Source: Inquilinus ginsengisoli_A (lineage in GTDB: Bacteria; Pseudomonadota; Alphaproteobacteria; DSM-16000; Inquilinaceae). Taken from it: a stretch of DNA of 64,000 bases. Below are positions 1-9,614 of this stretch, piece by piece. Numbering within the stretch: the stretch's first letter is position 1; each line of letters begins with the position of its first letter. A program made the position numbers and the translations under genes. The notes beneath the pieces are model-generated. The model did no database searches, was not told the DNA's origin, and saw only the letters and a program-made list of their open reading frames with translations. The stretch covers positions 124,001 to 188,000 of the forward strand of contig NZ_JAVDPW010000010.1 in assembly GCF_031453975.1 (NCBI RefSeq). The letters run 5' to 3'.

Positions 1-1114
<1,114 letters not shown>

Positions 1115-1118
1115 TCCC

Positions 1119-1556
1119 GTGGCCGAGGTGACCACCCCTCTGCGCCTGCGCGCCCGGGACAGCGACGACCTCGCCGTGCTCTCGGCCGCGCTGCAGGACG
1201 CGATCGTGCCGGTCCACGACGTCACCTTCCTGCGCCGCGAGCGCCGCTTCGTCATGGCGGTGAACCGCTTCTGCTGGGAGGTGCCGGCCGAGGTGATCGA
1301 GGGCGAGCAGGTGTGGCAGCGCACTTTGTGCGGCGTGCGGTTCGAGGGCATCGACTCGGCCCAGACCCGCGGCCTCGACCTGCGCGACCGGGCCCGGATG
1401 CTCGACCTGCTGGCGATCACGGCGGATGAGGGCGGCATTGTCCTCAGCTTCGCCGGCGACGCCAGCCTGCGCCTGGCCGGCGGCGGCATCGACGTGCTGC
1501 TCGAGGACCGCGGCGAACCCTGGCCGACGCCGCAGAAGCCGCAGCACCCGGACTGA
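1119..1556 (+). CDS. DUF2948 family protein
   Basis: 145-residue cytoplasmic protein of unknown function, recognised as DUF2948 from its length, its pattern (LRLRARDSDDL near the start, FLRRERRFVMAVNRFCWE in the middle) and its place directly behind murA. The start is GTG, 4 bp after the murA stop, so translation is probably coupled. In many alphaproteobacteria the same pair is followed by hisD; here the next gene is on the other strand, so the cluster is broken after DUF2948. No catalytic motif or membrane segment is visible. Confidence 0.85.
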   Translation: MAEVTTPLRLRARDSDDLAVLSAALQDAIVPVHDVTFLRRERRFVMAVNRFCWEVPAEVIEGEQVWQRTLCGVRFEGIDSAQTRGLDLRDRARMLDLLAITADEGGIVLSFAGDASLRLAGGGIDVLLEDRGEPWPTPQKPQHPD

Positions 1557-1605
1557 GCGTTATCTAAGATTGATCGATCGACCGGTCAGCCTTTGCGCCT
1601 CAGCC

Positions 1606-2436
1606 TCAGTCCAGCCCGCCCTGGGCGCGGAAATGGCCGCGGATCTGCTGGGTCAGGGCGACGAAGCGGGGGTCGCCCATGACCTCCAGCGACCGCGGCT
1701 TGGGCAGGGGCACGTCGTAGACCGCGGCGATCGACCCCGGCCGCTCGGTCATCACCAGCACCCGGTCGGCCAGGAACACCGCCTCCGGGATCGAATGGGT
1801 GATCAAGAGGATGGTCTTGCGCGTCTCGCGCTGGATCCGCTGCAGCTCGACATTCATCCGCTCGCGGGTCATGGCGTCGAGCGCGCCGAAGGGCTCGTCC
1901 ATCAGCACGATCGACGGGTCGGTCACCAGCGCCCGGCACAGCGACACCCGCTGCTGCATGCCGCCGGAGAGCTGCCAGGGCAGCTTGGCCTCGAACCCCT
2001 CCAGCCCGACCATGCGCAGCAGCTGGCCGGCGCGCTCCAGATAGGGCGCGCGCGGCAGGCGCTTGACCTCGACCGGCATCATCACATTGGCCAGCACGCT
2101 GCGCCACGGCAGCAGCAGCGCGTTCTGGAACACGATGCCGGCGTCGCCATGCGGCTTGGCGACCTCGCGCCCGGCCAGGCGGATGCGGCCGGTGCTGGGC
2201 GGCAGCAGGCCGGCGATCAGCTTCAGCAGGGTGGACTTGCCGCAGCCGGACGGGCCGACCAGCACCAGGAACTCGCCCTCGTCGATGGTGAAGTCCAGCG
2301 GCGCCAGCGACGGCACCTCGCCGTCGCGGCCGCGATAGGTCTTCGACACGCCCTCGACCGCGATCACCGCCGGCCGCGATGCCTCCGCCGTCTCGACCAC
2401 GCGCAGGCCAGGCCTGGTCATGCCGCTTCCGCTCAT
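1606..2436 (-). CDS. ABC importer ATPase, NitT/TauT/ThiZ type
   Basis: 276-residue nucleotide-binding subunit of an importer of the SsuB/TauB/ThiZ group. Walker A is GPSGCGKST (residues 61-69), the signature is LSGGMQQR, Walker B is VLMDEPFGALD, and the switch histidine is in LLITHS. It overlaps the binding-protein gene by 4 bp (ATGA), so the two are translationally coupled, and it is the last gene of a permease, binding protein, ATPase operon. The substrate cannot be read from this subunit. ThiXYZ-like pyrimidine uptake or sulfonate uptake are the main options. Confidence 0.93.
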   Translation of the reverse strand: MSGSGMTRPGLRVVETAEASRPAVIAVEGVSKTYRGRDGEVPSLAPLDFTIDEGEFLVLVGPSGCGKSTLLKLIAGLLPPSTGRIRLAGREVAKPHGDAGIVFQNALLLPWRSVLANVMMPVEVKRLPRAPYLERAGQLLRMVGLEGFEAKLPWQLSGGMQQRVSLCRALVTDPSIVLMDEPFGALDAMTRERMNVELQRIQRETRKTILLITHSIPEAVFLADRVLVMTERPGSIAAVYDVPLPKPRSLEVMGDPRFVALTQQIRGHFRAQGGLD

Positions 2437-3410
2437 TTCGGCAGGAAGTCGTTGGTGTAGAACGCCTTCGGGTCGGGCGCCGCGTCGGCGGCGACGCCGC
2501 CATACTGGATCAGCAGCGCCACGCTAGCGGCCATGTTGGCGTCGGTGACGTGGAACGGCCGCTCGGCCTTGGTCTCGTCGGTGCGGTACAGCGGGATGGT
2601 GCGCTCGAAGCCCTCCTGCAGCGTCGCCGGCTTGCCTGCTTTGGGCAGCGCCTCCAGCACCGCGGCGGTGGCCTCGGCCGGCGCCTTCTCCGCCGCCTCG
2701 ACCGACTGGGTGGTGGCCGCCATGAAGCGCCGGATCAGGTCCGGGTTCTCCGCCACCAGATCCTTGGTCACGACGATGCCGGACGACACCATGTTGACCC
2801 CGTAATCGGCGAACAGGATCGGGGTGACGTCCTTGCCGGTGGCATCCTTGATCTTCATGCTCTGGTCCATCGAATAGCCCAGCAGCAGGTCGGCCTGGCC
2901 GTTGATCACGGCGTTCAGCTTGGTCTGGGCGTCGCCCGAGACGGTCTTGAAGTCGCTCTCCTGCAGCCCGGTCTTCTGCAGGAAGAACGGCCAGATCTGC
3001 GACAGCGAATCGCCCGGCGTGGTGGCCACGGTCTTGCCCTTGATGTCATCAGGCGTGCGGATGTTTTTGTCGGTGAAGCCCATCACCGACATCGGGCTCT
3101 TCTGCAAGAGCACCCCGACCGAGACCAGCGGCGCGCCCTTGGCCGCGGCCTTGATCATGGTCGGCACGTCGAAATAGCCGAAGCCGACGGTGCCGGCGGC
3201 CACCGCCTGGGCGGTCATGGCCGAGCCGCGGCCCTCCTGGATCTCCAGGTCGATGCCCTGGTCGGCGTAGAAGCCGCGGGCCTTGCCGTAGAAGAACGGC
3301 GCGTGCTCGCCATAGACGTACCAGTTCAGCATCAGCACGACCTTGTCGGCCGCCTGGGCGGTGCCGGCGGCGAGCACCAGGGCCAGCGCGGCGAGCAGAG
3401 TGCGGATCAT
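2433..3410 (-). CDS. NMT1/THI5-like periplasmic binding protein
   Basis: 325-residue solute-binding protein with a clear signal peptide (cleavage after AGTAQA, about residue 20). The N-terminal pattern LNWYVYGEHAPFFYGKARG followed by GFYADQGIDL is that of ThiY/NMT1 proteins, which bind pyrimidine precursors of thiamin; related families bind sulfonates or nitrate. It sits between the permease and ATPase genes of the same importer. A thiamin-precursor substrate is the better guess because of the WYxxxxHAPFY pattern, but no TPP riboswitch is visible upstream. Confidence 0.9.
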   Translation of the reverse strand: MIRTLLAALALVLAAGTAQAADKVVLMLNWYVYGEHAPFFYGKARGFYADQGIDLEIQEGRGSAMTAQAVAAGTVGFGYFDVPTMIKAAAKGAPLVSVGVLLQKSPMSVMGFTDKNIRTPDDIKGKTVATTPGDSLSQIWPFFLQKTGLQESDFKTVSGDAQTKLNAVINGQADLLLGYSMDQSMKIKDATGKDVTPILFADYGVNMVSSGIVVTKDLVAENPDLIRRFMAATTQSVEAAEKAPAEATAAVLEALPKAGKPATLQEGFERTIPLYRTDETKAERPFHVTDANMAASVALLIQYGGVAADAAPDPKAFYTNDFLPK

Positions 3411-3467
3411 CGGTTCCTCCCCCTTCGGACTTTGCGCCGCCTCGGGCGGCTTGGACGTTGCGCCGCC

Positions 3468-4271
3468 TCAGGCGGCGAGGATCAGGTCGCGCCGCCGGCT
3501 GGCGTGCCACGGGATCACCAGCCGCTCGACCAGGTCGACCAGCCAGAACAGGATCACGCCCAGCAGCGCCAGGATCACCAGCGCCGCGAACATGGTCGGC
3601 AGCTCGAAATTGCCGATCGACCGCTGCAGCACGAAGCCGATGCCGGAATTGGCGCCGACGAATTCGCCGACCACGGCGCCGACCACCGCCAGCGTCACCG
3701 CGACCTTGAGGCCGGAGAAGATCGCCGGCATCGCCGCGGGCAGCCCGACCATGCGGAACACCTGCCAGCGGCTGGCGGCCATGGCGCGGGCGAGGTCCAG
3801 CGTGTCGGGGTCGAGCGACTTGAAGCCCTGCACCGCCGAGACCACCACCGGGAACACCGCGAGCAGGAAGGCCGAGATCACCTTGGGCTCCAGCCCGAAG
3901 CCGAACCACACCACGAACAGCGGCGCGATCGCCACCTTGGGGATCGACTGCGAGAACACCAGCAGCGGGTAGACATAGGCCTCGACCGTGCGGGAGCCCG
4001 CGATCAGCATCGCGGTGGGGATGCCGATGGCGGCCGACAGCAGGAAGCCCAGCACCGTGGCCACCGTGGTCGGCACCGCCTGGCGCAGCAGCTCGGGCCC
4101 ATCGCGCCACAGCGTGACCATCACGTCCCACGGCGCCGGCACCTGGTAGGGCGGCAGGTGGAACACCCGGATCGCCAGGTCCCACAGCCCGATGATGATC
4201 AGCAGCAGGACGAACGGCCTGATCCAGCCGGCCTGCAACAGGGCCTGGGCTCGGGCGCTGCGCGCTCCCAT
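3468..4271 (-). CDS. ABC importer permease, SsuC/TauC/ThiX type
   Basis: 267-residue inner-membrane permease with about six transmembrane segments and the cytoplasmic coupling motif (MAASRWQVFRMVGLPAAMP region) of the BPD_transp_1 family. The frame is open further upstream, but the start at 4271 is preceded by GGGGAGA seven bases away and gives the normal family length, so I prefer it to the longer form. It is the first gene of the importer operon, 57 bp ahead of the binding protein. A candidate promoter and inverted repeat lie about 40-80 bp upstream. Confidence 0.92.
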   Translation of the reverse strand: MGARSARAQALLQAGWIRPFVLLLIIIGLWDLAIRVFHLPPYQVPAPWDVMVTLWRDGPELLRQAVPTTVATVLGFLLSAAIGIPTAMLIAGSRTVEAYVYPLLVFSQSIPKVAIAPLFVVWFGFGLEPKVISAFLLAVFPVVVSAVQGFKSLDPDTLDLARAMAASRWQVFRMVGLPAAMPAIFSGLKVAVTLAVVGAVVGEFVGANSGIGFVLQRSIGNFELPTMFAALVILALLGVILFWLVDLVERLVIPWHASRRRDLILAA

Positions 4272-4309
4272 CGGCGTCTCCCCGGTCGCTGGGCTGGGCC
4301 CGGCAGAAA

Positions 4310-4354
4310 TTAACTCGTTGGTTAAATCCTGCTGTGGCGCGGGGCGGGGGTCAA
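4310..4354 (-). promoter_or_regulatory. Candidate promoter with overlapping operator for the ABC importer operon
   Basis: On the minus strand a TTGACC box (4349-4354) stands 17 bp from CAGGAT (4326-4331), a sigma-70-like spacing. Immediately downstream is the inverted repeat TTAAC-N6-GTTAA (4310-4325), where a repressor would block initiation. It lies about 40 bp before the permease start. The repeat has the size of a TetR-family site, but the regulator is unknown. Confidence 0.45.
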
Positions 4355-4410
4355 GAGGGGGCACGCCTTCGGCCTCGGCCGCGAGCGAGGCCTTTCGCAA
4401 TTCCCAACCC

Positions 4411-4499
4411 CGTCATTGCGAGGAGGCGAAGCCGACGAAGCAATCCATGGCGCCGGTGCGAGCGGCCCGATGGATTGCTTCGCTGCGCTCGCAATGACG
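4411..4499. repeat. Long intergenic palindrome, family A, copy 1
   Basis: Both ends match as inverted repeats: CGTCATTGCGAG at the left and CTCGCAATGACG at the right, with a second inner pair CGAAGCAATCCAT / ATGGATTGCTTCG. Transcribed, it would fold into one long interrupted hairpin. Two more copies occur at 9412-9498 and 11067-11147. This is the REP/MITE-like sequence often seen between genes in alphaproteobacteria. Confidence 0.9.
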
Positions 4500-4602
4500 G
4501 TGGGGGATTTCCGAAAGGGTCTCGCGATCAGGAGAGGCAAGACAATCGGCTCTCGTGGAGACAGGGCTCCGCGCGGCGACGTTCAACCACGCGGAGCGTC
4601 GT

Positions 4603-4806
4603 TTATTCGGGCTCCCCGCCGTCCCAGTTGTCAGGAGAAATTCCCGGCGGCGGCCTGACGTCGTCTTTGTTGATCTTCGGCTTTTTCGGCGCACCGGCAT
4701 TATCGGCCGCCGGCTTGCTCGCCATATCGAGCGGTCTCATATCGGTCCAGGCGCCGGACCGTTGGTTCGCGGTCTTGGTCGCATCGTCGGGTTTCTTTGC
4801 TGTCAT
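4603..4806 (-). CDS. Small hydrophilic hypothetical protein
   Basis: 67-residue Lys-, Asp- and Pro-rich protein without a signal peptide or membrane segment; function unknown. The start at 4806 is chosen because GAGGAGATCGTC stands just before it; a longer open frame upstream lacks a ribosome site. The leader, including the ribosome site and a conserved TTCGA block, is nearly duplicated before the next small gene (4974-5129), and both proteins begin with M-S/T and end in short acidic or polar tails. It may be a small stress-type protein, but nothing in the sequence proves that. Confidence 0.6.
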   Translation of the reverse strand: MTAKKPDDATKTANQRSGAWTDMRPLDMASKPAADNAGAPKKPKINKDDVRPPPGISPDNWDGGEPE

Positions 4807-4973
4807 GACGATCTCCTCACGGCATCGAAATGCACTCGGCAAGGCTCGGGCGACAGGGCCTGAAATTCGCAGGCCGCAGCACGCCGCTGCCCGATTTGAG
4901 CGGCCGCGCTCACCCGTCTGGAGCGGGCGCGGCCGCACGAAGTGCCAGCGGTACGATCTGGCTTTATCCGGGT

Positions 4974-5129
4974 CTACTTGATCAACAACGGTGAATAGGG
5001 AGCCTCGCTGACGAGCCCCGGCTTCGGCTTGGCCTTATTGGCCTTCGGAACCTGGCCCTCTGCCGGTGGCGTTTTTGCGGCCGGCGCGGGCTTGGCAGTG
5101 TTGGTTTCCGGATTTTTCGGACCTGACAT
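4974..5129 (-). CDS. Small Lys/Pro/Ala-rich hypothetical protein
   Basis: 51-residue basic, low-complexity protein (PAPAAKTPPAEG, PKANKAKPKPG) of unknown function. The start at 5129 follows GAGGAGATCGTC. About 70 bp of upstream sequence matches the leader of the gene at 4603-4806, including GAGGAGATCGTCATG and an AATTCGC block further up. The coding parts are much less alike than the leaders. The two genes are therefore probably a duplicated pair or share a regulatory cassette. Confidence 0.55.
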   Translation of the reverse strand: MSGPKNPETNTAKPAPAAKTPPAEGQVPKANKAKPKPGLVSEAPYSPLLIK

Positions 5130-5360
5130 GACGATCTCCTCATGATGTCGAAATCGACGAGGCAACGCCGGGGTCTGTCGAGGCGGAAAATTCGCCGGCC
5201 CAAGCGCTGCCATTCCAGGCTCGCATAAAATGATATGTTTGGACAAGAAGCCCGGACACCCTGGTCAACGGGTGAAGCATGGCTGGCGATCCCCGCCCGG
5301 GCTTGACCGCGATGGGGGCCGGGGTCCTAGCCTGGATCGACGCCGGAATCGGAGATCGCC

Positions 5361-6503
5361 ATGGCACCCGAGCCGTTCACCCTGCATGTCCCCGACGCCG
5401 AGATCGCGGATCTGCGCGACCGCCTGGCGCGCACCCGCTGGCCCGATGCGGCGCCCGGCGAGCCCTGGTCGGCCGGCGCCGACGTCGCCTGGGTGCAGGA
5501 GCTGGTCGCCTATTGGCGCGACGGCTTCGACTGGCGGGCGGCGGAGGCCCGGCTGAACGCGTTCCCGCAGTTCAAGGTGCCGCTCGGCGGCATCGGCCTG
5601 CACTACCTCCATGTCCCGGGGCAGGGACCGGCCCCGATGCCGCTGCTGCTGTCGCATGGCTGGCCGGGATCGGTGTTCGAGTTCACCGACATCATCCCGC
5701 GCCTGACCGACCCGGCCCGGTTCGGTGGCGACCCGGCCGATGCCTTCACCGTGGTGGCGCCGTCGCTGCCGGGCTACGGCCTGTCCTTCGCGCCGGGGCA
5801 GAGGCGGTTCGGGCCGCCGGAGGCGGCGGATCTGTTCGCCGGGCTGATGACCGATGTGCTGGGCTACCGGCGCTTCGGGGCGCAGGGCGGCGACTGGGGC
5901 GCCTTCATCACCGGCAGCCTGGCCCACCGCCACCCCGGGCGGATGATCGGCGTGCACTTCAACCTGCTGTCCGGCCTGGTCGGGTCGGCCCTGCGCCGCG
6001 ACGATCCGGTGCCGGAGGAGCGGGAGTATCTCGAGCAGCTGGCGGAATGGGACCGCGACAGCCGCGCCTACGCCGTCCTGCAGGGCACCCGGCCGCAGAC
6101 CCCGGCCTTCGCCCTGACCGATTCCCCGGCCGGGCTGGCCGCCTGGATCGCCGAGAAGTTCCAGGCCTGGGCGGATGGCGGGGTCGACGCCGTGCCGCGC
6201 GACGCCATGCTGGCCGACATCGCGCTGTACTGGTTCACCGGCACGATCGGCCCATCCTTCTGGCTGTACTACGCCCGCCAGCACGGCGCGCTGCCGATCC
6301 CGGCCGGCGCGACGGTCGGCGTGCCCGCCGGCCATGCCGTCTTCCCCAGGGAGATCCTGCGGCCGCCGCGGGTGGTGGCGGAGCGGGTGTTCACCGATCT
6401 GCGCCACTGGACGGTGATGGAGCGCGGCGGCCATTTCGCGGCGCTGGAACAGCCCGAGGCGCTGGCCCGCGACATCCAGGACTTCTTCCGGCCGCTGCGG
6501 TGA
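5361..6503 (+). CDS. Epoxide hydrolase-type alpha/beta hydrolase
   Basis: 380-residue cytoplasmic enzyme expected to hydrolyse epoxides to diols. The N-terminal EHN domain (residues 1-105) starts FTLHVPDAEIADLRDRLARTRWP and is followed by the alpha/beta hydrolase fold. The oxyanion motif is HGWPGS (99-104), the nucleophile Asp is in GGDWG (Asp178), and the catalytic His is in GGHFAALEQP (His358). Length and both domains fit the microsomal-type epoxide hydrolase group. It stands alone between two minus-strand genes, so the natural substrate is not indicated. Confidence 0.93.
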   Translation: MAPEPFTLHVPDAEIADLRDRLARTRWPDAAPGEPWSAGADVAWVQELVAYWRDGFDWRAAEARLNAFPQFKVPLGGIGLHYLHVPGQGPAPMPLLLSHGWPGSVFEFTDIIPRLTDPARFGGDPADAFTVVAPSLPGYGLSFAPGQRRFGPPEAADLFAGLMTDVLGYRRFGAQGGDWGAFITGSLAHRHPGRMIGVHFNLLSGLVGSALRRDDPVPEEREYLEQLAEWDRDSRAYAVLQGTRPQTPAFALTDSPAGLAAWIAEKFQAWADGGVDAVPRDAMLADIALYWFTGTIGPSFWLYYARQHGALPIPAGATVGVPAGHAVFPREILRPPRVVAERVFTDLRHWTVMERGGHFAALEQPEALARDIQDFFRPLR

Positions 6504-6566
6504 CGGGATTCGGCCTCTTGCGGGCCACTGCTGGCGACTGGTGCGCTGTTTAGAACCGAGGTGCTG

Positions 6567-7547
6567 TCATTTCGCCTTCTCGTTGCCGATCAGTTCCACA
6601 TCCACGCCGTCGGCGCAGATATCCCACGTATCGCTGAGCTTGTGCCAAAGCTCATAGGCGGCATCATTGGCCCCTGGCTCCACAATGGGTTTGTCCAGTT
6701 TCTCGAACAGGTCGAACTGCGCGACTGGCATCAACGAGCCGGATCGGCCACCAGCGAAAAGAAGACATGCCGATATCGCTTCAGTCACGCGCACGAGGCC
6801 CTTGATTGCCTTTGTGAACTTGTCAGCGGTTATCTTGAGGTCCGGAGTTTTCCTTCTCGATTCTGGTCCACCCGAGTGAGCGAGGTAGGCATCGCTCCAC
6901 TTCGCTAGGTCGTCAGCACCGCTATCTTCGAGCCACTTTTCAATCGTCGTTATAAGAGAGAGCGGGAGGCAGTCCTCGCGGCTTCGCGAGGCCGGGTCAA
7001 TACCGGCTAATCTATCGAACTGTACATGAGCTGATTCAGAGCTGCCGTCAGCTTCCGGACCGGCAGTTGGCACCCAAACGCCTGCTTGGCTCTGGCCTTT
7101 GGTATAATTGAGCAAGCGTGCATGCCTAACTGCCTCGTAGTCATAAGGCAGGCCATCAAAGCAAACATAGTTTTCCCGTGTGAACAAAGAAAAATTGCGC
7201 TTAATCTCAGATACAAGTCTTCGTATTGATATTCGGTCCTTTTGTGTCTGCTCCATCAGCCTTCGTATCGCTAGAGTTTGTCTGGCGACATAACCGCCGA
7301 GGATTAGGTCAACCATGACGTAATTATTGAGAGGATTCTCATCATTCAGGGATGCAAAATTTGATAGAAATTTGAGAGAAACTTCAGCCCAGATCATTGA
7401 ATGCAACGTATTCCATATTGCATGGTGTTCATCCGTATCTATCCAAGAAAGCCATATGCGTCGTCTGGCGCGATAGGACTCAAGCGCAGGCCGCCGTTCC
7501 ACAGGAACATCACATTGGGCAAGGTTGTAAGCATAATCGTCGGACAT
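6567..7547 (-). CDS. Hypothetical protein resembling HEPN/AbiU2-type proteins
   Basis: 326-residue, largely helical cytoplasmic protein in DNA visibly AT-richer than its neighbours, which suggests recent acquisition. A block at residues 86-116 (RQTLAIRRLMEQ, then ISIRRLVSEIKRN) resembles the helix pair of AbiU2-like HEPN proteins. A later SDAYLAHSG (218-226) matches the RDKxxAH region of that group, but Arg of the HEPN RNase motif appears replaced. The start follows GAGGAT. No antitoxin or second defence gene is adjacent. The family call is an inference from pattern only; a defence role is possible, not shown. Confidence 0.6.
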   Translation of the reverse strand: MSDDYAYNLAQCDVPVERRPALESYRARRRIWLSWIDTDEHHAIWNTLHSMIWAEVSLKFLSNFASLNDENPLNNYVMVDLILGGYVARQTLAIRRLMEQTQKDRISIRRLVSEIKRNFSLFTRENYVCFDGLPYDYEAVRHARLLNYTKGQSQAGVWVPTAGPEADGSSESAHVQFDRLAGIDPASRSREDCLPLSLITTIEKWLEDSGADDLAKWSDAYLAHSGGPESRRKTPDLKITADKFTKAIKGLVRVTEAISACLLFAGGRSGSLMPVAQFDLFEKLDKPIVEPGANDAAYELWHKLSDTWDICADGVDVELIGNEKAK

Positions 7548-7757
7548 GACATCCTCAGCACCGAGATAGCTCGGAATGGTGGCCCTTTGGATTGGCTCAT
7601 TCAGATCAATCGCAACTCTACGCTTCTGGACATGATCGACGCGCCGACCGGTCGAGCATCTCGCTCGGGATGCTGACGCACCTTCCGTTTAGCGTAAACC
7701 AGCCATCCGATGAGTTATGCTAGGTGACCGCTTTCTGTCCCTTGTGGACGGTCGTCC

Positions 7758-8438
7758 TCACCGCCGCAGCGCCGACAGCACCAGATCGGTCATATGGGCC
7801 AGGCGCTCGGCCCGGGCCTCGGCCTCGAACAGGTCGCGGTCGAAGATGACGCCGAGGGTCCAGCGGTTGGACACGTAGAAATACGCCAGCCCGGCGATCG
7901 AGATGTAGAGCTGCACCGGGTCGATGCCGGGGCGGAAGGCGCCGGCGGCCACGCCGCGGGCCAGCACCTCGCCGATCATCCCGACGAAGGGAGAGTGCAG
8001 CGGCCGGACGCTGTCCGACCGGCGCAGGTGCCGGCCCTGGTACAGGTTCTCCTGGTTCAGCAGGGTCAGGAATTCCGGGTGCTCCAGGAAATAGCTCCAG
8101 GTGAACTCGACCAGCCGGGCGATCGCCGCGTCCGGCGCCAGGCTCTCCAGGTTCAGCGCCCGTTCGGCGATGCGGATGCGGGCATAGGCCGCCTCCAGCA
8201 CCGCCAGGTACAGCGTCTCCTTGTTGCCGACATGGTAGTACAGCATGCGCTTGTTGGCGCCGGCCGCCGCGGCGATGCGATCGATCCGGGCGTCGCCGAA
8301 GCCGTGGCGGGCGAACTCCTCCAGCGCGGCGTCGAGGATGCGCTGGCGCATGCCGGCCGGGTCGCGCTGCCAGCGCACCCGCATCTTTCCCGCTGCCTCG
8401 ATCCGCTCCAAAGCCTCGCCCCCGCTGCCTCCGCCCAT
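7758..8438 (-). CDS. TetR family transcriptional regulator
   Basis: 226-residue repressor-type protein. The helix-turn-helix is RIDRIAAAAGANKRMLYYHVGNKETLYLAVLE, about 40 residues after the start used. A TetR_C-like ligand domain follows, and the chain ends in ALRR. A shorter start at 8384 (208 aa) is equally possible, since neither has a strong ribosome site. It is divergent from the unknown gene at 8533, and the shared upstream region holds AACAATTTGTT, a short palindrome that could be its operator. The ligand is unknown. Confidence 0.9.
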   Translation of the reverse strand: MGGGSGGEALERIEAAGKMRVRWQRDPAGMRQRILDAALEEFARHGFGDARIDRIAAAAGANKRMLYYHVGNKETLYLAVLEAAYARIRIAERALNLESLAPDAAIARLVEFTWSYFLEHPEFLTLLNQENLYQGRHLRRSDSVRPLHSPFVGMIGEVLARGVAAGAFRPGIDPVQLYISIAGLAYFYVSNRWTLGVIFDRDLFEAEARAERLAHMTDLVLSALRR

Positions 8439-8532
8439 TTGTCCGCAGCCGGGGCGCGGGTGGAAGGGAAAAGCGGGGACGTAAACAATTTGTTCATTGC
8501 GATAACGCATCGTTTTGTTCATGATATGTTCC

Positions 8533-9225
8533 ATGACCAAGGCACGATCAGCACCCGCGGAGGCCGCACCGACCGACCAGGAGTGGACGGATTGGGAGCT
8601 GGGGCATCTGCGCGAGCTGGCCGAGCTGAGCATGCAGATGGTGCGGATGGTGGCGCAGCAGCAGGAAGCGGCCATTGCCGCCACCCCTGCCGCTGCGGAC
8701 ACTGGCTCCGCCAGCCCCGATTTCATGCTGATGTTTACCCGCGGCGCCCGCGCCGTGCGCCTGACCCTGGCGATGGTGGAGAAGGTCCGCGACGCCCACC
8801 GAGCCCGGGCCGCCGAGGCCCAGGCCGTGCGCGACCGCCGCTGGCGCCGCCGCCGTCTGGTCGAGCGCGTGGCCACGGTCGCGATCGACCTCACCGACAA
8901 TGGCGGCGCGCAGGCACCGATCAAAGCGATGCGGGACCGGCTGCAGGAGCAGCTGCGGGAGAGCGAGAGGCTCGACGCCGAGCTTGACGCCGCGTCGCCC
9001 CACGAGCTGTTCGTCCGGATCTTCCGGCACCTCCGGCTGATGCCGGGCCCCGGACGGTGGCCGCAGACCTGGCGGGAGGGGGCTGATCCGGCCAAGGATG
9101 GCGACGACTATCAGCCCAAGGGGACGCCGCCCAGCTGGAAGCCCCCGGCCCGCTGGATCCCCCGGCAGGACTGGATGAGCGAGGCAGACCACGCGCTGAT
9201 GCGCGACGAGGTCGACACCAGCTGA
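8533..9225 (+). CDS. Hypothetical protein, charged and helical
   Basis: 230-residue cytoplasmic protein I do not recognise. The N-terminal third is helical (WELGHLRELAELSMQMVRMVAQQ). A basic stretch (RDRRWRRRRLVERVA, around residues 97-111) and a possible coiled coil (LQEQLRESERLDAEL) follow, then a Pro/Trp-rich tail. Several in-frame ATGs cluster at 8521-8533; 8533 is chosen arbitrarily. It is divergent from the TetR gene, so it may be that regulator's target. Confidence 0.7.
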   Translation: MTKARSAPAEAAPTDQEWTDWELGHLRELAELSMQMVRMVAQQQEAAIAATPAAADTGSASPDFMLMFTRGARAVRLTLAMVEKVRDAHRARAAEAQAVRDRRWRRRRLVERVATVAIDLTDNGGAQAPIKAMRDRLQEQLRESERLDAELDAASPHELFVRIFRHLRLMPGPGRWPQTWREGADPAKDGDDYQPKGTPPSWKPPARWIPRQDWMSEADHALMRDEVDTS

Positions 9226-9305
9226 GCGCCGGGTCGTCCGCTGCGAAACCGTTTGCGTTGCCTCTCCCGCCCTGCGGAAGAGGCCGGAGGCGCTTGCGCG
9301 TCAGG

Positions 9306-9387
9306 CGTAGGTTGGGTTCGCACTTACGAACCCGACACCCCGCGGCCTGGGTCATTGTTGGGTTCGCAAAAGCGAACCCAACCTACG
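9306..9387. repeat. Inverted-repeat element, family B
   Basis: Perfect 16-bp ends, CGTAGGTTGGGTTCGC and its reverse complement, enclose a region with two more partial copies (GGTTCGC-AAAA-GCGAACC and a TTACGAACCC remnant). It looks like a nested pair of hairpins in the 389-base stretch between the unknown gene and the M4 peptidase. It is distinct from the family A palindrome that follows; the rest of that stretch (9226-9305, 9499-9614) shows nothing I recognise. Confidence 0.8.
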
Positions 9388-9411
9388 AGGCTCGGACCGG
9401 TTCCCCCCAAT

Positions 9412-9498
9412 CGTCGTTGCGAGGAGGCGAAGCCGACGAAGCAATCCATCGCGCCGCCTGGCATGGATCGCCGCGTCGCTTCGTTTCTCGCGATGACG
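9412..9498. repeat. Long intergenic palindrome, family A, copy 2
   Basis: Left part (GTTGCGAGGAGGCGAAGCCG and GACGAAGCAATCCAT) is nearly identical to copy 1, but the right arm has diverged (CGTCGCTTCGTTTCTCGCGATGACG region), so the palindrome is imperfect. An older or decaying copy. Confidence 0.85.
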
Positions 9499-9614
9499 GA
9501 GGGGGCGGCCCGACCGAAGCCGGGAACCAGTAGCGGCATCGCGGTTTTGCTTCCTATGATGCGGTCACGGGCCCGGTTCGCGGGATGATCGTCGGTTGGA
9601 ACAGGGAGAGCCCC

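Noticed and set aside
2379..4313. 644-codon open frame on the plus strand
   Set aside because: Antisense to the three genes of the ABC importer; His/Gly/Arg/Gln-rich translation without any domain, typical of high-GC shadow frames.
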